Positions 17,221 through 25,432 of a DNA stretch of 64,000 nt are shown in pieces. Below the pieces are notes generated by a model that ran no database searches, was not told the origin of the DNA, and saw only the letters and a program-made list of their open reading frames with translations. Position numbers and translations under genes: made by a program. Origin of the DNA: Janibacter endophyticus (GTDB lineage: Bacteria > Actinomycetota > Actinomycetes > Actinomycetales > Dermatophilaceae); assembly GCF_016888335.1 (NCBI RefSeq), contig NZ_JAFEJG010000004.1, positions 1,798,001 to 1,862,000 on the forward strand, given 5' to 3'. Position 1 is the first letter of the stretch. Every line of letters begins with the position of its first letter.

Positions 17221-17760
17221 TCAGACCGAGTGGCTGAGGATGCCCACGGTCCAGGTGGTCGCGATCGCCATCGCGGCGGCGAGCTCGACCCCGATGCTGC
17301 GCAGGACGCCGCGGATCGCGGCCTGGGTCGCCGCCCACGCGCGGTCACGCTCGCGGTAGCGGGAGTACTCGACGAGGAAGACCCCGAGGACGAAGAAGAG
17401 GGGCGCCCCGACGATCGGGACGACGAAGAAGCCGACGACCGCGGCGAGCAGGCCGAGCACGATCGTCCAGCCGCCGACCCCTTCGGCCTTCATCTTGCGG
17501 CCCGGGATGGTCAGCTGGAGCACGAGGCCCACGGCGTAGATCAGCGCGGCGAGCCCGAAGGTCACCCACGCGCGCGTGCCGCCGACGTCGAGCGCCCAGA
17601 CGAGCACGGTCCCCAGGCAGATGAGCAGGCCGGGGAGGACGGGGAAGACGATCCCCAGGACGCCCACAGCGAAGATCAGGACGAGGACCCACAGGCTCGC
17701 CGGGGTCGCGTCCGGCACCGCAGCGGTCAGCCCGGGGAGGTGGCCGAGCAGGCCGGTCAT
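17221..17760 (-). CDS. DUF456 membrane protein
   Basis: 179 aa from ATG. It has several hydrophobic segments: about 24-42 (LWVLVLIFAVGVLGIVFPVL), 45-60, 68-84, 100-130 and 155-172. The DUF456 feature is the paired Gly/Pro-rich motif GIVFPVLPGLLICLGTVLVWA plus a later VPIVGAPLFFVLGVFLVEY. It is an integral membrane protein with no known activity. It starts 2 nt after the stop codon of the DUF7455 gene, so the two form an operon divergent from parE. Confidence 0.88.
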   Translation of the reverse strand: MTGLLGHLPGLTAAVPDATPASLWVLVLIFAVGVLGIVFPVLPGLLICLGTVLVWALDVGGTRAWVTFGLAALIYAVGLVLQLTIPGRKMKAEGVGGWTIVLGLLAAVVGFFVVPIVGAPLFFVLGVFLVEYSRYRERDRAWAATQAAIRGVLRSIGVELAAAMAIATTWTVGILSHSV

Positions 17761-17762
17761 CG

Positions 17763-17984
17763 TCAGATCTCGTCGGCCGTCGAGGCGGCCGGGGTCTCCT
17801 GAAGACGCTCGGTCTGGTCGTCGATGTCGGCAAGGTCACGCAGGCGGGGCAGGTGCTCGCGTCCGTGGTGGGCGCAGAAGAAGAGCTCACCACCCGCGTG
17901 GAGCCGGGCGCGGACGTATGCCTGGGCCCCGCAACGGTCGCAGCGGTCGGCCGCGGTCAGGGGAGTGGCCAGGGTCGCGTTCAC
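17763..17984 (-). CDS. DUF7455 small zinc-ribbon-like protein
   Basis: 73 aa from GTG with AAGAAGGAA upstream. It contains CDRCGAQAYVRARL and FFCAHHGREH: two Cys, then Cys-x-His-His, arranged as a likely zinc site. The rest is polar. Such small proteins are usually encoded beside the principal sigma factor and parE in Actinobacteria; here parE is present but the sigma gene is not in the window. Function unknown. It is first in a two-gene operon with DUF456. Confidence 0.85.
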   Translation of the reverse strand: MNATLATPLTAADRCDRCGAQAYVRARLHAGGELFFCAHHGREHLPRLRDLADIDDQTERLQETPAASTADEI

Positions 17985-18207
17985 GTCATTCCTTCTTTCG
18001 GGATCACAACATCAAGTCTGTCGGGACTCGACGTGGCTAACAGTGAATCACGCCGAACCCTTCCCGACCCCACAAGAAGCCCGGCCGGTCGCCCCCCCCT
18101 TCGCCCCCTGGCACGCGCGCCTCCCGGCGTTGTCGGTACCCCCGGCATACCCTGCGGGGGCGGGGCAGAACTCCCGCAGCACCGAGACGTAAGGACGACC
18201 CACCCCC

Positions 18208-20364
18208 GTGCCAGCAGCGACGAAGACCGCGGCGAAGAAGGCGACGAGCAAGACCGCCCAGGACTACACCGCGCACCACCTCCAGGTGCTCGAGGGCCTC
18301 GAGGCGGTCCGCAAGCGGCCGGGCATGTACATCGGCAGCACCGACAGCCGCGGGCTCATGCACTGCCTCTGGGAGATCATCGACAACGCCGTCGACGAGG
18401 CCCTCGGCGGCCACGGCGACCGGATCGAGGTGATCCTGCACCAGGACGGCTCCGTCGAGGTCCGGGACCGGGCACGCGGCATCCCCGTCGACATCGAGCC
18501 GCGCACCGGGCTGACCGGCGTCGAGGTCGTCTTCACCAAGCTCCACGCGGGCGGCAAGTTCGGCGGCGGCAGCTACACCGCCTCCGGCGGTCTCCACGGC
18601 GTCGGCGCCTCGGTCGTCAACGCCCTCTCCTCGCGTCTCGACGTCGAGGTCGACCGGGCGGGCAAGACCTACGCGATGTCCTTCCGAAGGGGTGAGCCCG
18701 GGGTCTTCTCCGACGTCGCCGGCTCGGCGGGGGAGAAGAACCCCGAGCACGACTTCACCCCGTACGAGAAGGGCTCCGAGCTCGCCGTCATCGCCAAGGC
18801 GAAGCGGGGCGTCACCGGCACCCGCGTGCGCTACTGGGCCGACCCGCACATCTTCCCGACGGAGTCGGGCTTCGACTACGAGGCCCTCGTCGGCCGTGCC
18901 CGCCAGACCTCCTTCCTCGTGCCGGGACTGACCCTCGTCGTCCGCGACGAGCGCCGGCTGGCGGGGACGAAGGGGGAGGACGGCCCGGTCGAAGAGGTCT
19001 TCCACCACGACGGCGGGATCACCGAGTACGTCGACTTCCTCGCCCCCGACCAGAGCGTCACCGACGTGTGGCGGCTCCAGGGCAGCGGGACCTTCACCGA
19101 GACCGTGCCGGTGCTCGACGCCTCCGGCCACATGACCCCGACCGAGGTCGAGCGCGAGTGCGGCGTCGACATCGCGCTGCGCTGGGGGACCGGCTACGAC
19201 ACCAAGGTCAGCTCTTTCGTCAACATCATCGCCACGCCCAAGGGCGGCACGCACATGGCCGGCTTCGAGCAGTCGCTGCTCAAGGTCTTCCGCAAGCAGC
19301 TCGAGGCCAACGCCCGCAAGCTCAAGGTCGGCAACGACAAGGTCGAGAAGGATGACGTCCTCGCCGGCCTCACCGCGGTCGTCACGGTGCGCCTCGCCGA
19401 GCCGCAGTTCGAGGGGCAGACCAAGGAGGTCCTCGGGACCTCCGCGGTGCGCTCGATCGTCGGCAAGGTCGTCGAGACCGAGCTGACGAGCCAGCTCAAG
19501 AGCACCAAGCGCGGCGAGAAGCAGCAGGCGGCACAGCTGCTCGAGAAGGTCGTCGCCGAGATGAAGTCGCGGATCAGCGCGCGCGTGCACAAGGAGACCC
19601 AGCGCCGCAAGAACGCGCTCGAGAGCTCCACGCTGCCGCCGAAGCTGCGCGACTGCCGGAGCAACGACCTCGAGAAGACCGAGCTCTTCATCGTCGAGGG
19701 TGACTCCGCCATGGGCACGGCCAAGGAGGCCCGCAACAGCGAGTTCCAGGCGCTGCTGCCGATCCGCGGCAAGATCCTCAACGTCCAGAAGGCCGCGGTC
19801 GGCGACATGCTGAAGAACGCCGAGTGCGCCTCGATCATCCAGGTCGTCGGGGCCGGCTCGGGGCGCTCCTTCGACCTCGGCTCCGCCCGCTACGGCAAGG
19901 TCGTCATCATGACCGACGCCGACGTCGACGGCGCCCACATCCGCACCCTGCTGCTCACCCTCTTCTTCAACCACATGCGGCCGCTCGTCGAGGCCGGCCG
20001 GGTCTACGCGGCCGTCCCGCCGCTGCACCGCATCGAGGTGGTCAACCCGGGCGCGAAGAAGAACGAGCTGATCTACACCTACTCCGAGGCCGAGATGCGC
20101 TCGACGCTCGCGAGCCTGACCAAGCGGGGCAAGACGATCAAGCAGCCGCTCCAGCGCTACAAGGGCCTGGGTGAGATGGACGCCGACCAGCTCGCCGAGA
20201 CGACGATGGACCCCGCGCACCGCACGCTGCGCCGGGTGACCCTCGACGACGTCGACGCGGTGGCCGAGGTCTTCGAGCTGCTCATGGGCAAGGACGTCGA
20301 TCCGCGGCGCGAGTTCATCGTCGGGTCCGCGGCCCAGCTCGACCGCGACCGCATCGACGCCTGA
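18208..20364 (+). CDS. parE: Type IIA DNA topoisomerase subunit B (topoisomerase IV/second gyrase)
   Basis: 718 aa from GTG, with AAGGACGA 10 nt upstream. GHKL ATPase motifs are present: EIIDNAVDEALGGHG, RDRARGIPVD, KLHAGGKFGGGSY and SGGLHGVGASVVNALS. The TOPRIM domain has FIVEGDSAMGTAKEARN and the metal-binding IMTDADVDGAHIRTLLLT. The EGDSAMGTAK form, rather than EGDSAGGSAK, and the partner parC 2 kb away favour the ParE-like paralogue over GyrB proper. With ParC it relaxes or decatenates DNA using ATP. The N-terminus carries a short Lys/Ala-rich extension. Confidence 0.93.
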   Translation: MPAATKTAAKKATSKTAQDYTAHHLQVLEGLEAVRKRPGMYIGSTDSRGLMHCLWEIIDNAVDEALGGHGDRIEVILHQDGSVEVRDRARGIPVDIEPRTGLTGVEVVFTKLHAGGKFGGGSYTASGGLHGVGASVVNALSSRLDVEVDRAGKTYAMSFRRGEPGVFSDVAGSAGEKNPEHDFTPYEKGSELAVIAKAKRGVTGTRVRYWADPHIFPTESGFDYEALVGRARQTSFLVPGLTLVVRDERRLAGTKGEDGPVEEVFHHDGGITEYVDFLAPDQSVTDVWRLQGSGTFTETVPVLDASGHMTPTEVERECGVDIALRWGTGYDTKVSSFVNIIATPKGGTHMAGFEQSLLKVFRKQLEANARKLKVGNDKVEKDDVLAGLTAVVTVRLAEPQFEGQTKEVLGTSAVRSIVGKVVETELTSQLKSTKRGEKQQAAQLLEKVVAEMKSRISARVHKETQRRKNALESSTLPPKLRDCRSNDLEKTELFIVEGDSAMGTAKEARNSEFQALLPIRGKILNVQKAAVGDMLKNAECASIIQVVGAGSGRSFDLGSARYGKVVIMTDADVDGAHIRTLLLTLFFNHMRPLVEAGRVYAAVPPLHRIEVVNPGAKKNELIYTYSEAEMRSTLASLTKRGKTIKQPLQRYKGLGEMDADQLAETTMDPAHRTLRRVTLDDVDAVAEVFELLMGKDVDPRREFIVGSAAQLDRDRIDA

Positions 20365-20493
20365 CCTTTCGGCTCAGGCCGGGGTCACGGATCCGACACG
20401 CCGGGGCCACAGCAGTTGCGACAGCGGGTGATCTGAGTCACGGTATGACGATCCTGCGTGACGACGCGCCGGACTGTCGAGCTGGGAGGGCCC

Positions 20494-21954
20494 ATGTCCG
20501 AGACCGCCACGTCGGACCGCGTCACCGGTGAGGAGCACGGGGAGCTCAAGAGGGTCATGGGACCCAAGCTCCTGCTGCTCTTCATCGTCGGAGACATCCT
20601 CGGGACGGGTGTCTACGCCCTGACCGGCAGGGTCGCCGCCGAGGTCGGTGGCGCCGCCTGGGCCCCCTTCCTCGCGGCCTTTGTCGTCGCGACGATCACC
20701 GCCTTCTCCTACCTGGAGCTCGTGACGAAGTACCCGCAGGCCGGTGGTGCCGCCACCTTCATCCACAAGGCCTTCGGCATCCACTTCGTCACCTTCATCG
20801 TCGCCTTCGCGGTGATGTGCTCCGGCATCACCTCGGCCTCGACGGCGGCCAACGCCTTCGCCGGCTTCCTCAGCGACGGCCTGGGCCTGGGCTGGGAGGC
20901 CGGCTCGACGCCGCTGCTCCTCGGCGCGCTGGCCTTCATGACGGTCGTCGCGGCGATCAACTTCCGCGGCGTCGGCGAGAGCGTCAAGGCCAACGTCGTG
21001 CTCACCCTCGTCGAGCTTTCCGGCCTGCTGCTCATCATCTTCATCGGCCTCTACGCCGTGACCCAGGGCAAGGCCGACTTCTCGCGCGCGATGGTCTTCG
21101 AGTCCTCCGAGGACAAGGGCACCTTCTTCGCCATCACCATGGCGACCTCGCTCGCGTTCTTCGCGATGGTCGGCTTCGAGGACTCGGTGAACATGGCCGA
21201 GGAGACCAAGGACCCGGTGAAGATCTTCCCGAAGGTCATGCTCACCGGCCTGGGCATCACCGGGCTGATCTACGTCCTCGTCTCGATCACCGCGGTGGCC
21301 CTCGTGCCCGTCGGCAAGCTCGTCGACCCCAACGAGGCCTCGGCGCTGACCCAGGTGGTCGCGGCCGGTGCGCCGAACTTCCCCTTCGACAAGATCTTCC
21401 CCTTCATCGCGATGTTCGCCGTGGCCAACTCGGCGCTCATCAACATGCTCATGGCGAGCCGGCTGCTCTACGGGATGGCCCGCCAGGAGGTCCTGCCACG
21501 GCCGCTCGGTGCGGTCCACAAGACCCGCCGCACCCCGTGGCTGGCCATCATCGTCACGACGGCCATCGCGTTCGGGCTCATCACCTACGTGACGCTCGAC
21601 TCGGGCAGCGACATCGTCGCCCTCCTCGGCGGCACGACCTCGCTGCTGCTGCTCTGCGTCTTCACCGTCGTCAACATCGCCGTGCTCGTCCTGCGCAAGG
21701 ACGACGTCGGCCGCGAGCACTTCAAGGCACCGACGCTGCTGCCGGTCCTCGGCATGATCACCTGTGCCTTCCTCGTCGGTCCGTGGGCCCGCAGCGAGGA
21801 GCAGCAGGGCCAGTACCCGATCGCCGGCGGCCTGCTCGCCCTCGGCATCGTCTTGTGGGTGCTCACCTGGATCGTCAACCGTGCGGTCTTCGGCAAGCGC
21901 ACCTTCCTGCGCGACCCCGAGGAGATCGAGGACCCGGACCACGTCCGCCACTGA
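20494..21954 (+). CDS. APC-superfamily amino acid permease
   Basis: 486 aa from ATG 20494 preceded by GGGAGG; an in-frame GTG at 20458 is an alternative lacking a ribosome-binding site. Twelve hydrophobic segments are visible from residue 22 onward. The first helix carries GDILGTGVYALTG, the unwound substrate-binding turn of the APC fold; FFAMVGFEDSVNMAEE is the conserved TM6 region. It likely imports amino acids by proton symport; substrate unknown. It lies between parE and the convergent parC and is separated from parC by a strong palindromic terminator. No direct link to topology genes is implied. Confidence 0.92.
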   Translation: MSETATSDRVTGEEHGELKRVMGPKLLLLFIVGDILGTGVYALTGRVAAEVGGAAWAPFLAAFVVATITAFSYLELVTKYPQAGGAATFIHKAFGIHFVTFIVAFAVMCSGITSASTAANAFAGFLSDGLGLGWEAGSTPLLLGALAFMTVVAAINFRGVGESVKANVVLTLVELSGLLLIIFIGLYAVTQGKADFSRAMVFESSEDKGTFFAITMATSLAFFAMVGFEDSVNMAEETKDPVKIFPKVMLTGLGITGLIYVLVSITAVALVPVGKLVDPNEASALTQVVAAGAPNFPFDKIFPFIAMFAVANSALINMLMASRLLYGMARQEVLPRPLGAVHKTRRTPWLAIIVTTAIAFGLITYVTLDSGSDIVALLGGTTSLLLLCVFTVVNIAVLVLRKDDVGREHFKAPTLLPVLGMITCAFLVGPWARSEEQQGQYPIAGGLLALGIVLWVLTWIVNRAVFGKRTFLRDPEEIEDPDHVRH

Positions 21955-21967
21955 CCCGGGGGATGAG

Positions 21968-21997
21968 CGAAGGGGGAGCCGGCCGGCTCCCCCTTCG
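21968..21997. terminator. Perfect 30-bp palindrome, bidirectional terminator
   Basis: Arms CGAAGGGGGAGCCGG (21968-21982) and CCGGCTCCCCCTTCG (21983-21997) abut with no loop. It lies between the convergent permease and parC genes, 13 nt after the permease stop codon. There is no clear T tract. Confidence 0.8.
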
Positions 21998-22006
21998 TCG
22001 TCCCGC

Positions 22007-22059
22007 GGTCGCACGAGCCAAGGCTCGTGCGACCAGGGAGGGTACGAGCCTTGGCTCGT
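22007..22059. repeat. Two inverted copies of a 16-bp palindrome
   Basis: ACGAGCCAAGGCTCGT at 22013-22028 lies inside a larger palindrome (arms GGTCGCACGAGCC and GGCTCGTGCGACC, 22007-22034). The same core in inverted orientation, ACGAGCCTTGGCTCGT, occupies 22044-22059. A third copy is at 43068-43083. All three are in intergenic DNA. Confidence 0.9.
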
Positions 22060-22064
22060 GCGAG

Positions 22065-24509
22065 CTACCAGGCGCCGATGCCGCCGATCGCCCGCTGCGC
22101 GGGGGTGCCGGAGCCGTCGCGGCGGCCCTCGGCGGGCGGCAGGTCGATGGCGACGCCGTTGGCGGCGCTCGCTCGCGCATCCGCCGGGCCGACCCACGCG
22201 AGGAGCAGGGTGTCCTCGCCCTTGAGGAAGCGGTGGGCGCGCACGCCCGCCGTGCCACGACCCTTGCTCGGGTACTCGGCGAAGGGGGTGACCTTGAGCG
22301 CTCCCGGGTCGGTGCCGGGGAGGGCGTCGGCCGAACCGCTCACGGTGACGACGATGCCGTCGGCCGAGCCGTCGAGCGCGCCGAAGAACCGGACCCGCTC
22401 GCCCGCGGCGACCCGGATGCCGGCCATGCCGCCGGCACCCCGGCCCTGCGGGCGGACGACGGTGGCGTTGAAGTGGAGCAGCTGGGCGTCGCTCGTGACG
22501 AAGACGAGCTCCTCCTCGCCGGTGCGCAGCTCGACCGCACCGACGACCTCGTCGCCGTCCTTGAGGCCGATGACCTCCCAGGTCGCACCCTTCGGCACGT
22601 CGGGGGTGACGCGCTTGACGATGCCCTGCGCCGTGCCGAGGGCCAGGCCGGGGGAGTCGGGCGCGAGCGAGGTGAGCGTGAGCACCCGCTCGTCGACGCC
22701 GAGGTCGAGGTAGGCGCCGACCGGCGCCCCACCGGAGAGAGAGGGCGCGTCGTTCGTCGGCGGCAGCGTGGGCAGCTCGAGCGCACCGACGCGCGCGACC
22801 CGGCCGGCGCTCGTGACGATGCCGACCTCGCCCCGGGCCGTCGTGCGGATCGCGGCGACGACTCCGTCGTGCCGGGAGCGCCCGCCGGTGCGCGAGGGCT
22901 CGTCCTCGCTCGTCGTGCGGGCGAGCAGGCCGGTCGTCGACAGCAGCACCCAGCAGGGGTCGTCGGCGATCTCCAGCGGCGTGCTCGTCGCGGCCGGGAC
23001 CCCGGCGGACTCGAGGAGGACGGTGCGGCGGGGGGTGCCGTGCTTCTTGGCGACGTCCGCGAGCTCGGTGGAGACGAGCCTGATGAGCACCCGCTCGTCG
23101 CCGAGGATCTCCTCGAGCTCGGCGATCTGCCGGCGCAGCTCCTCCTGCTCCTGCTCGAGCTCGAGCTTGGAGAACTTCGTGAGCCGGCGCAGCTGGAGGT
23201 CGAGGATGTACGTCGCCTGGGCCTCGGAGAGGTCGAAGACGTCCTGGAGTCGCTGCCGGGCGGTCGCCGCGTCGTCGCTCGTGCGGATGACCTGGATGAC
23301 CTCGTCGATGTCGAGGATCGCGATGAGCAGGCCGTCGACGAGGTGGAGACGGTCCTGCCGCTTGCGCAGCCGGTGCTCGGTGCGGCGCCGGACGACGTCG
23401 ACCCGGAAGTCGACGTAGACCTGGAGCAGCTCCTTGAGACCCATGGTGCGCGGGGTGCCGTCGACGAGCGCGACGTTGTTGATCGAGAAGGACTCCTCCA
23501 TCGGGGTGAGCCGGTAGAGCTTCTCGAGGACGGCCTCGGGGTTGAAGCCGTTCTTGATCTCGATGACGAGCTGCAGGCCGTGGCTGCGGTCGGAGAGGTC
23601 CTTGACGTCAGCGATCCCCTCGAGCCGCTTGCCTTGGACGGCGTCCTTGATCTTCTCGATGACCTTCTCGGGGCCGACGAGATAGGGCAGCTCGGTGACG
23701 ACGATGCCCTGGCGCCGGGGGGAGACCTTCTCGACGCGCGTGGTCGCCCGGGTGCGGAAGGTCCCCTTGCCGGTGAGGTACGCGTCACGGATGCCGTCGA
23801 GACCGACGATCCGGCCGCCGCCGGGCAGGTCCGGGCCCGGGACGAAGCGCATGAGGTCGTCGAGCGAGCACTGCGGGTGGGTCAGCAGGTGCCGGGCCGC
23901 GCCGATGACCTCGACGAGGTTGTGCGGCGGCATCTGCGTCGCCATGCCGACGGCGATGCCGGTCGTGCCGTTGACGAGGAGGTTGGGGTAGGCAGCCGGG
24001 AGGACCTCGGGCTGGAGGAGCTGGTCGTCGTAGTTCGGGACGAAGGGGACGGTGTCCTCGTCGAGGCTGCCCACCATGAGCAGGGCGGCCGGGGCCATCC
24101 GGGCCTCGGTGTACCGGGACGCGGCCGGGCCGTCGTCGAGGGAGCCGAAGTTGCCGTGCCCGTCGACGAGCGGCAGGCGCATGGCGAAGGGCTGCGCCAT
24201 CCGCACGAGGGCGTCGTAGATCGCCGTGTCGCCGTGGGGGTGGTACTTGCCCATGACCTCGCCGACGACCCGGCTCGACTTCACGTGGCCACGGTCCGGG
24301 CGCAGGCCCATCTCGGACATCGAGTAGAGGATCCGGCGGTGCACCGGCTTGAGCCCGTCGCGGGCGTCGGGCAGGGCTCGGGCGTGGATGACGGAGACGG
24401 CGTACTCGAGGAAGGCCCCGCGCATCTCGTCCGCGACGTCGATGTCGACGATCCGCTCGGGCGGGGTCGGCGCAGCGCTCTTGGCGGACGTGGTGGTGCG
24501 GCGGGCCAT
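22065..24509 (-). CDS. parC: Type IIA DNA topoisomerase subunit A (topoisomerase IV/second gyrase)
   Basis: 814 aa from ATG 24509 with GGAG upstream; an earlier in-frame start would add 79 unlikely residues. The breakage-reunion domain has RALPDARDGLKPVHRRILY, the quinolone-region KYHPHGDTAIYDALVRMAQ, and the catalytic Tyr in AASRYTEARM. A coiled-coil with the dimerisation region around LDIDEVIQVIR and RRLTKFSKLELEQEQEELR follows. C-terminal beta-pinwheel blades cover about 510-800. There is no clear GQRGGKG-like GyrA box, consistent with a ParC-like decatenase. It pairs with the ParE subunit encoded 2 kb away in convergent orientation. Confidence 0.93.
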   Translation of the reverse strand: MARRTTTSAKSAAPTPPERIVDIDVADEMRGAFLEYAVSVIHARALPDARDGLKPVHRRILYSMSEMGLRPDRGHVKSSRVVGEVMGKYHPHGDTAIYDALVRMAQPFAMRLPLVDGHGNFGSLDDGPAASRYTEARMAPAALLMVGSLDEDTVPFVPNYDDQLLQPEVLPAAYPNLLVNGTTGIAVGMATQMPPHNLVEVIGAARHLLTHPQCSLDDLMRFVPGPDLPGGGRIVGLDGIRDAYLTGKGTFRTRATTRVEKVSPRRQGIVVTELPYLVGPEKVIEKIKDAVQGKRLEGIADVKDLSDRSHGLQLVIEIKNGFNPEAVLEKLYRLTPMEESFSINNVALVDGTPRTMGLKELLQVYVDFRVDVVRRRTEHRLRKRQDRLHLVDGLLIAILDIDEVIQVIRTSDDAATARQRLQDVFDLSEAQATYILDLQLRRLTKFSKLELEQEQEELRRQIAELEEILGDERVLIRLVSTELADVAKKHGTPRRTVLLESAGVPAATSTPLEIADDPCWVLLSTTGLLARTTSEDEPSRTGGRSRHDGVVAAIRTTARGEVGIVTSAGRVARVGALELPTLPPTNDAPSLSGGAPVGAYLDLGVDERVLTLTSLAPDSPGLALGTAQGIVKRVTPDVPKGATWEVIGLKDGDEVVGAVELRTGEEELVFVTSDAQLLHFNATVVRPQGRGAGGMAGIRVAAGERVRFFGALDGSADGIVVTVSGSADALPGTDPGALKVTPFAEYPSKGRGTAGVRAHRFLKGEDTLLLAWVGPADARASAANGVAIDLPPAEGRRDGSGTPAQRAIGGIGAW

Positions 24510-24615
24510 ACGGGTCGAGCTCCGATCTGGTCGTTGGGCTCCGCCATCCTCCCCGATGCGCCGGCCGAGCGCGGGATGACACCCCGAGCGCGGCCGCGGG
24601 GAGTCTGCCAGGATC

Positions 24616-24658
24616 ACCCGCGAACCGCTCGGGAGCGAGCGGCGTCTCAAAAGGCATG
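24616..24658 (+). promoter_or_regulatory. ECF-sigma-like promoter at a decayed locus
   Basis: GAACC at 24622-24626 and CGTC at 24643-24646 are spaced by 16 nt, the SigE/ECF arrangement, and an ATG follows at 24656. That ATG opens only a 19-codon frame. The match is by eye and short. Confidence 0.4.
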
Positions 24659-25387
24659 ACAGCCGTGACGGTTGCGCTCCCCAGCCGAGGAGCGAGGTTG
24701 ACGCGAGCACGGTGACCGCGAACCTCGTCCGCGACCACTGGCGCAAGCGTGGCCGCGCGCCCTCGCCGGCTCGACGATCCGGCGGACCACCGACGGAGGG
24801 GCGACGTGGGCCGACATGCCCTATCCGGGCGGCACGGTCATCGCCGTCGAGATCGGTGACGGCATCGTCCGCTTCGTCAGCGCGGAGGAGTGCACCGACG
24901 ACGGTTGCTCCGGCCCGCTCAAGGTCTACCAGGCGGGTACCGGCGACGCGTCGCCGACGTCGTCGCGCTCGAGGCGGACCTCGACGGCATCACCGGCGCC
25001 CACGTCGTCGCACGCGGCGGCCTGCTCGCCGTCCACACCGAGGACGGCAGCCACGCCTGCCGGCTCGGAGCGACGAGCGAGCGCATCGAGCCCTGCGAGG
25101 ACGAGCAGGTGTGGCTCACCCGCCTCGCCAACGGCGAGGTGAGCGGCTTCACCTCGCCCGGGCCGGGGGCCTTCGTCCTGACCACCCGCGGCGGCGAGCG
25201 CGCCGGCACGATCCTCCGCTCCACCGACGAGGGGCTCTGGCAGCACGCGGCCGCCGACCTCGTCCGCTGGACCTGGGTCGCGGCGGGCGGCGGTGACCGC
25301 GTGTACGGGCTCGCCGAGGACTCCGTCGGCTTCCTCGAGAGCACCGACGGGGGAGTGACCTGGCGCACCCAGGTGCTCGCCCCGTGA
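24656..25387 (+). pseudogene. Decayed locus: sigma-like fragment fused to a frameshifted BNR-repeat protein
   Basis: No single frame explains this stretch. A 19-codon frame starts at 24656. In another frame, STVTANLVRDHWRKRG (about 24703-24753) resembles region 2.4 of an ECF sigma factor. A third frame gives GSTIRRTTDGGATWADMPYP (about 24768-24827), an Asp-box (BNR) repeat, and continues to about 24945; the protein then resumes two frames over with ADVVALEADLDGITGAHVVA and ends at 25387 in another Asp-box, STDGGVTWRTQVLAP. Most simply, a deletion joined a sigma gene to a downstream beta-propeller (BNR/sialidase-like) gene, which also has a frameshift. A sequencing error could explain the last frameshift but not the fusion. 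Function unknown and probably lost. Confidence 0.65.
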
Positions 25388-25416
25388 GCCCCCTGCACGC
25401 CCGCGCGCGTTGGTGG

Positions 25417-25432
25417 CAGGATCGGACCCATG
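25417..25432 (+). promoter_or_regulatory. Leaderless promoter of the GNAT/acyl-CoA synthetase gene
   Basis: CAGGAT at 25417-25422, then 7 nt, then ATG 25430. No Shine-Dalgarno sequence. The first -10 base deviates from T. Confidence 0.5.

Noticed and set aside
20817-24659. Plus-strand open frame of over 1200 codons across the permease and parC
   Set aside because: It spans two real genes on opposite strands, has no motif, and reflects lack of stop codons in high-GC DNA.
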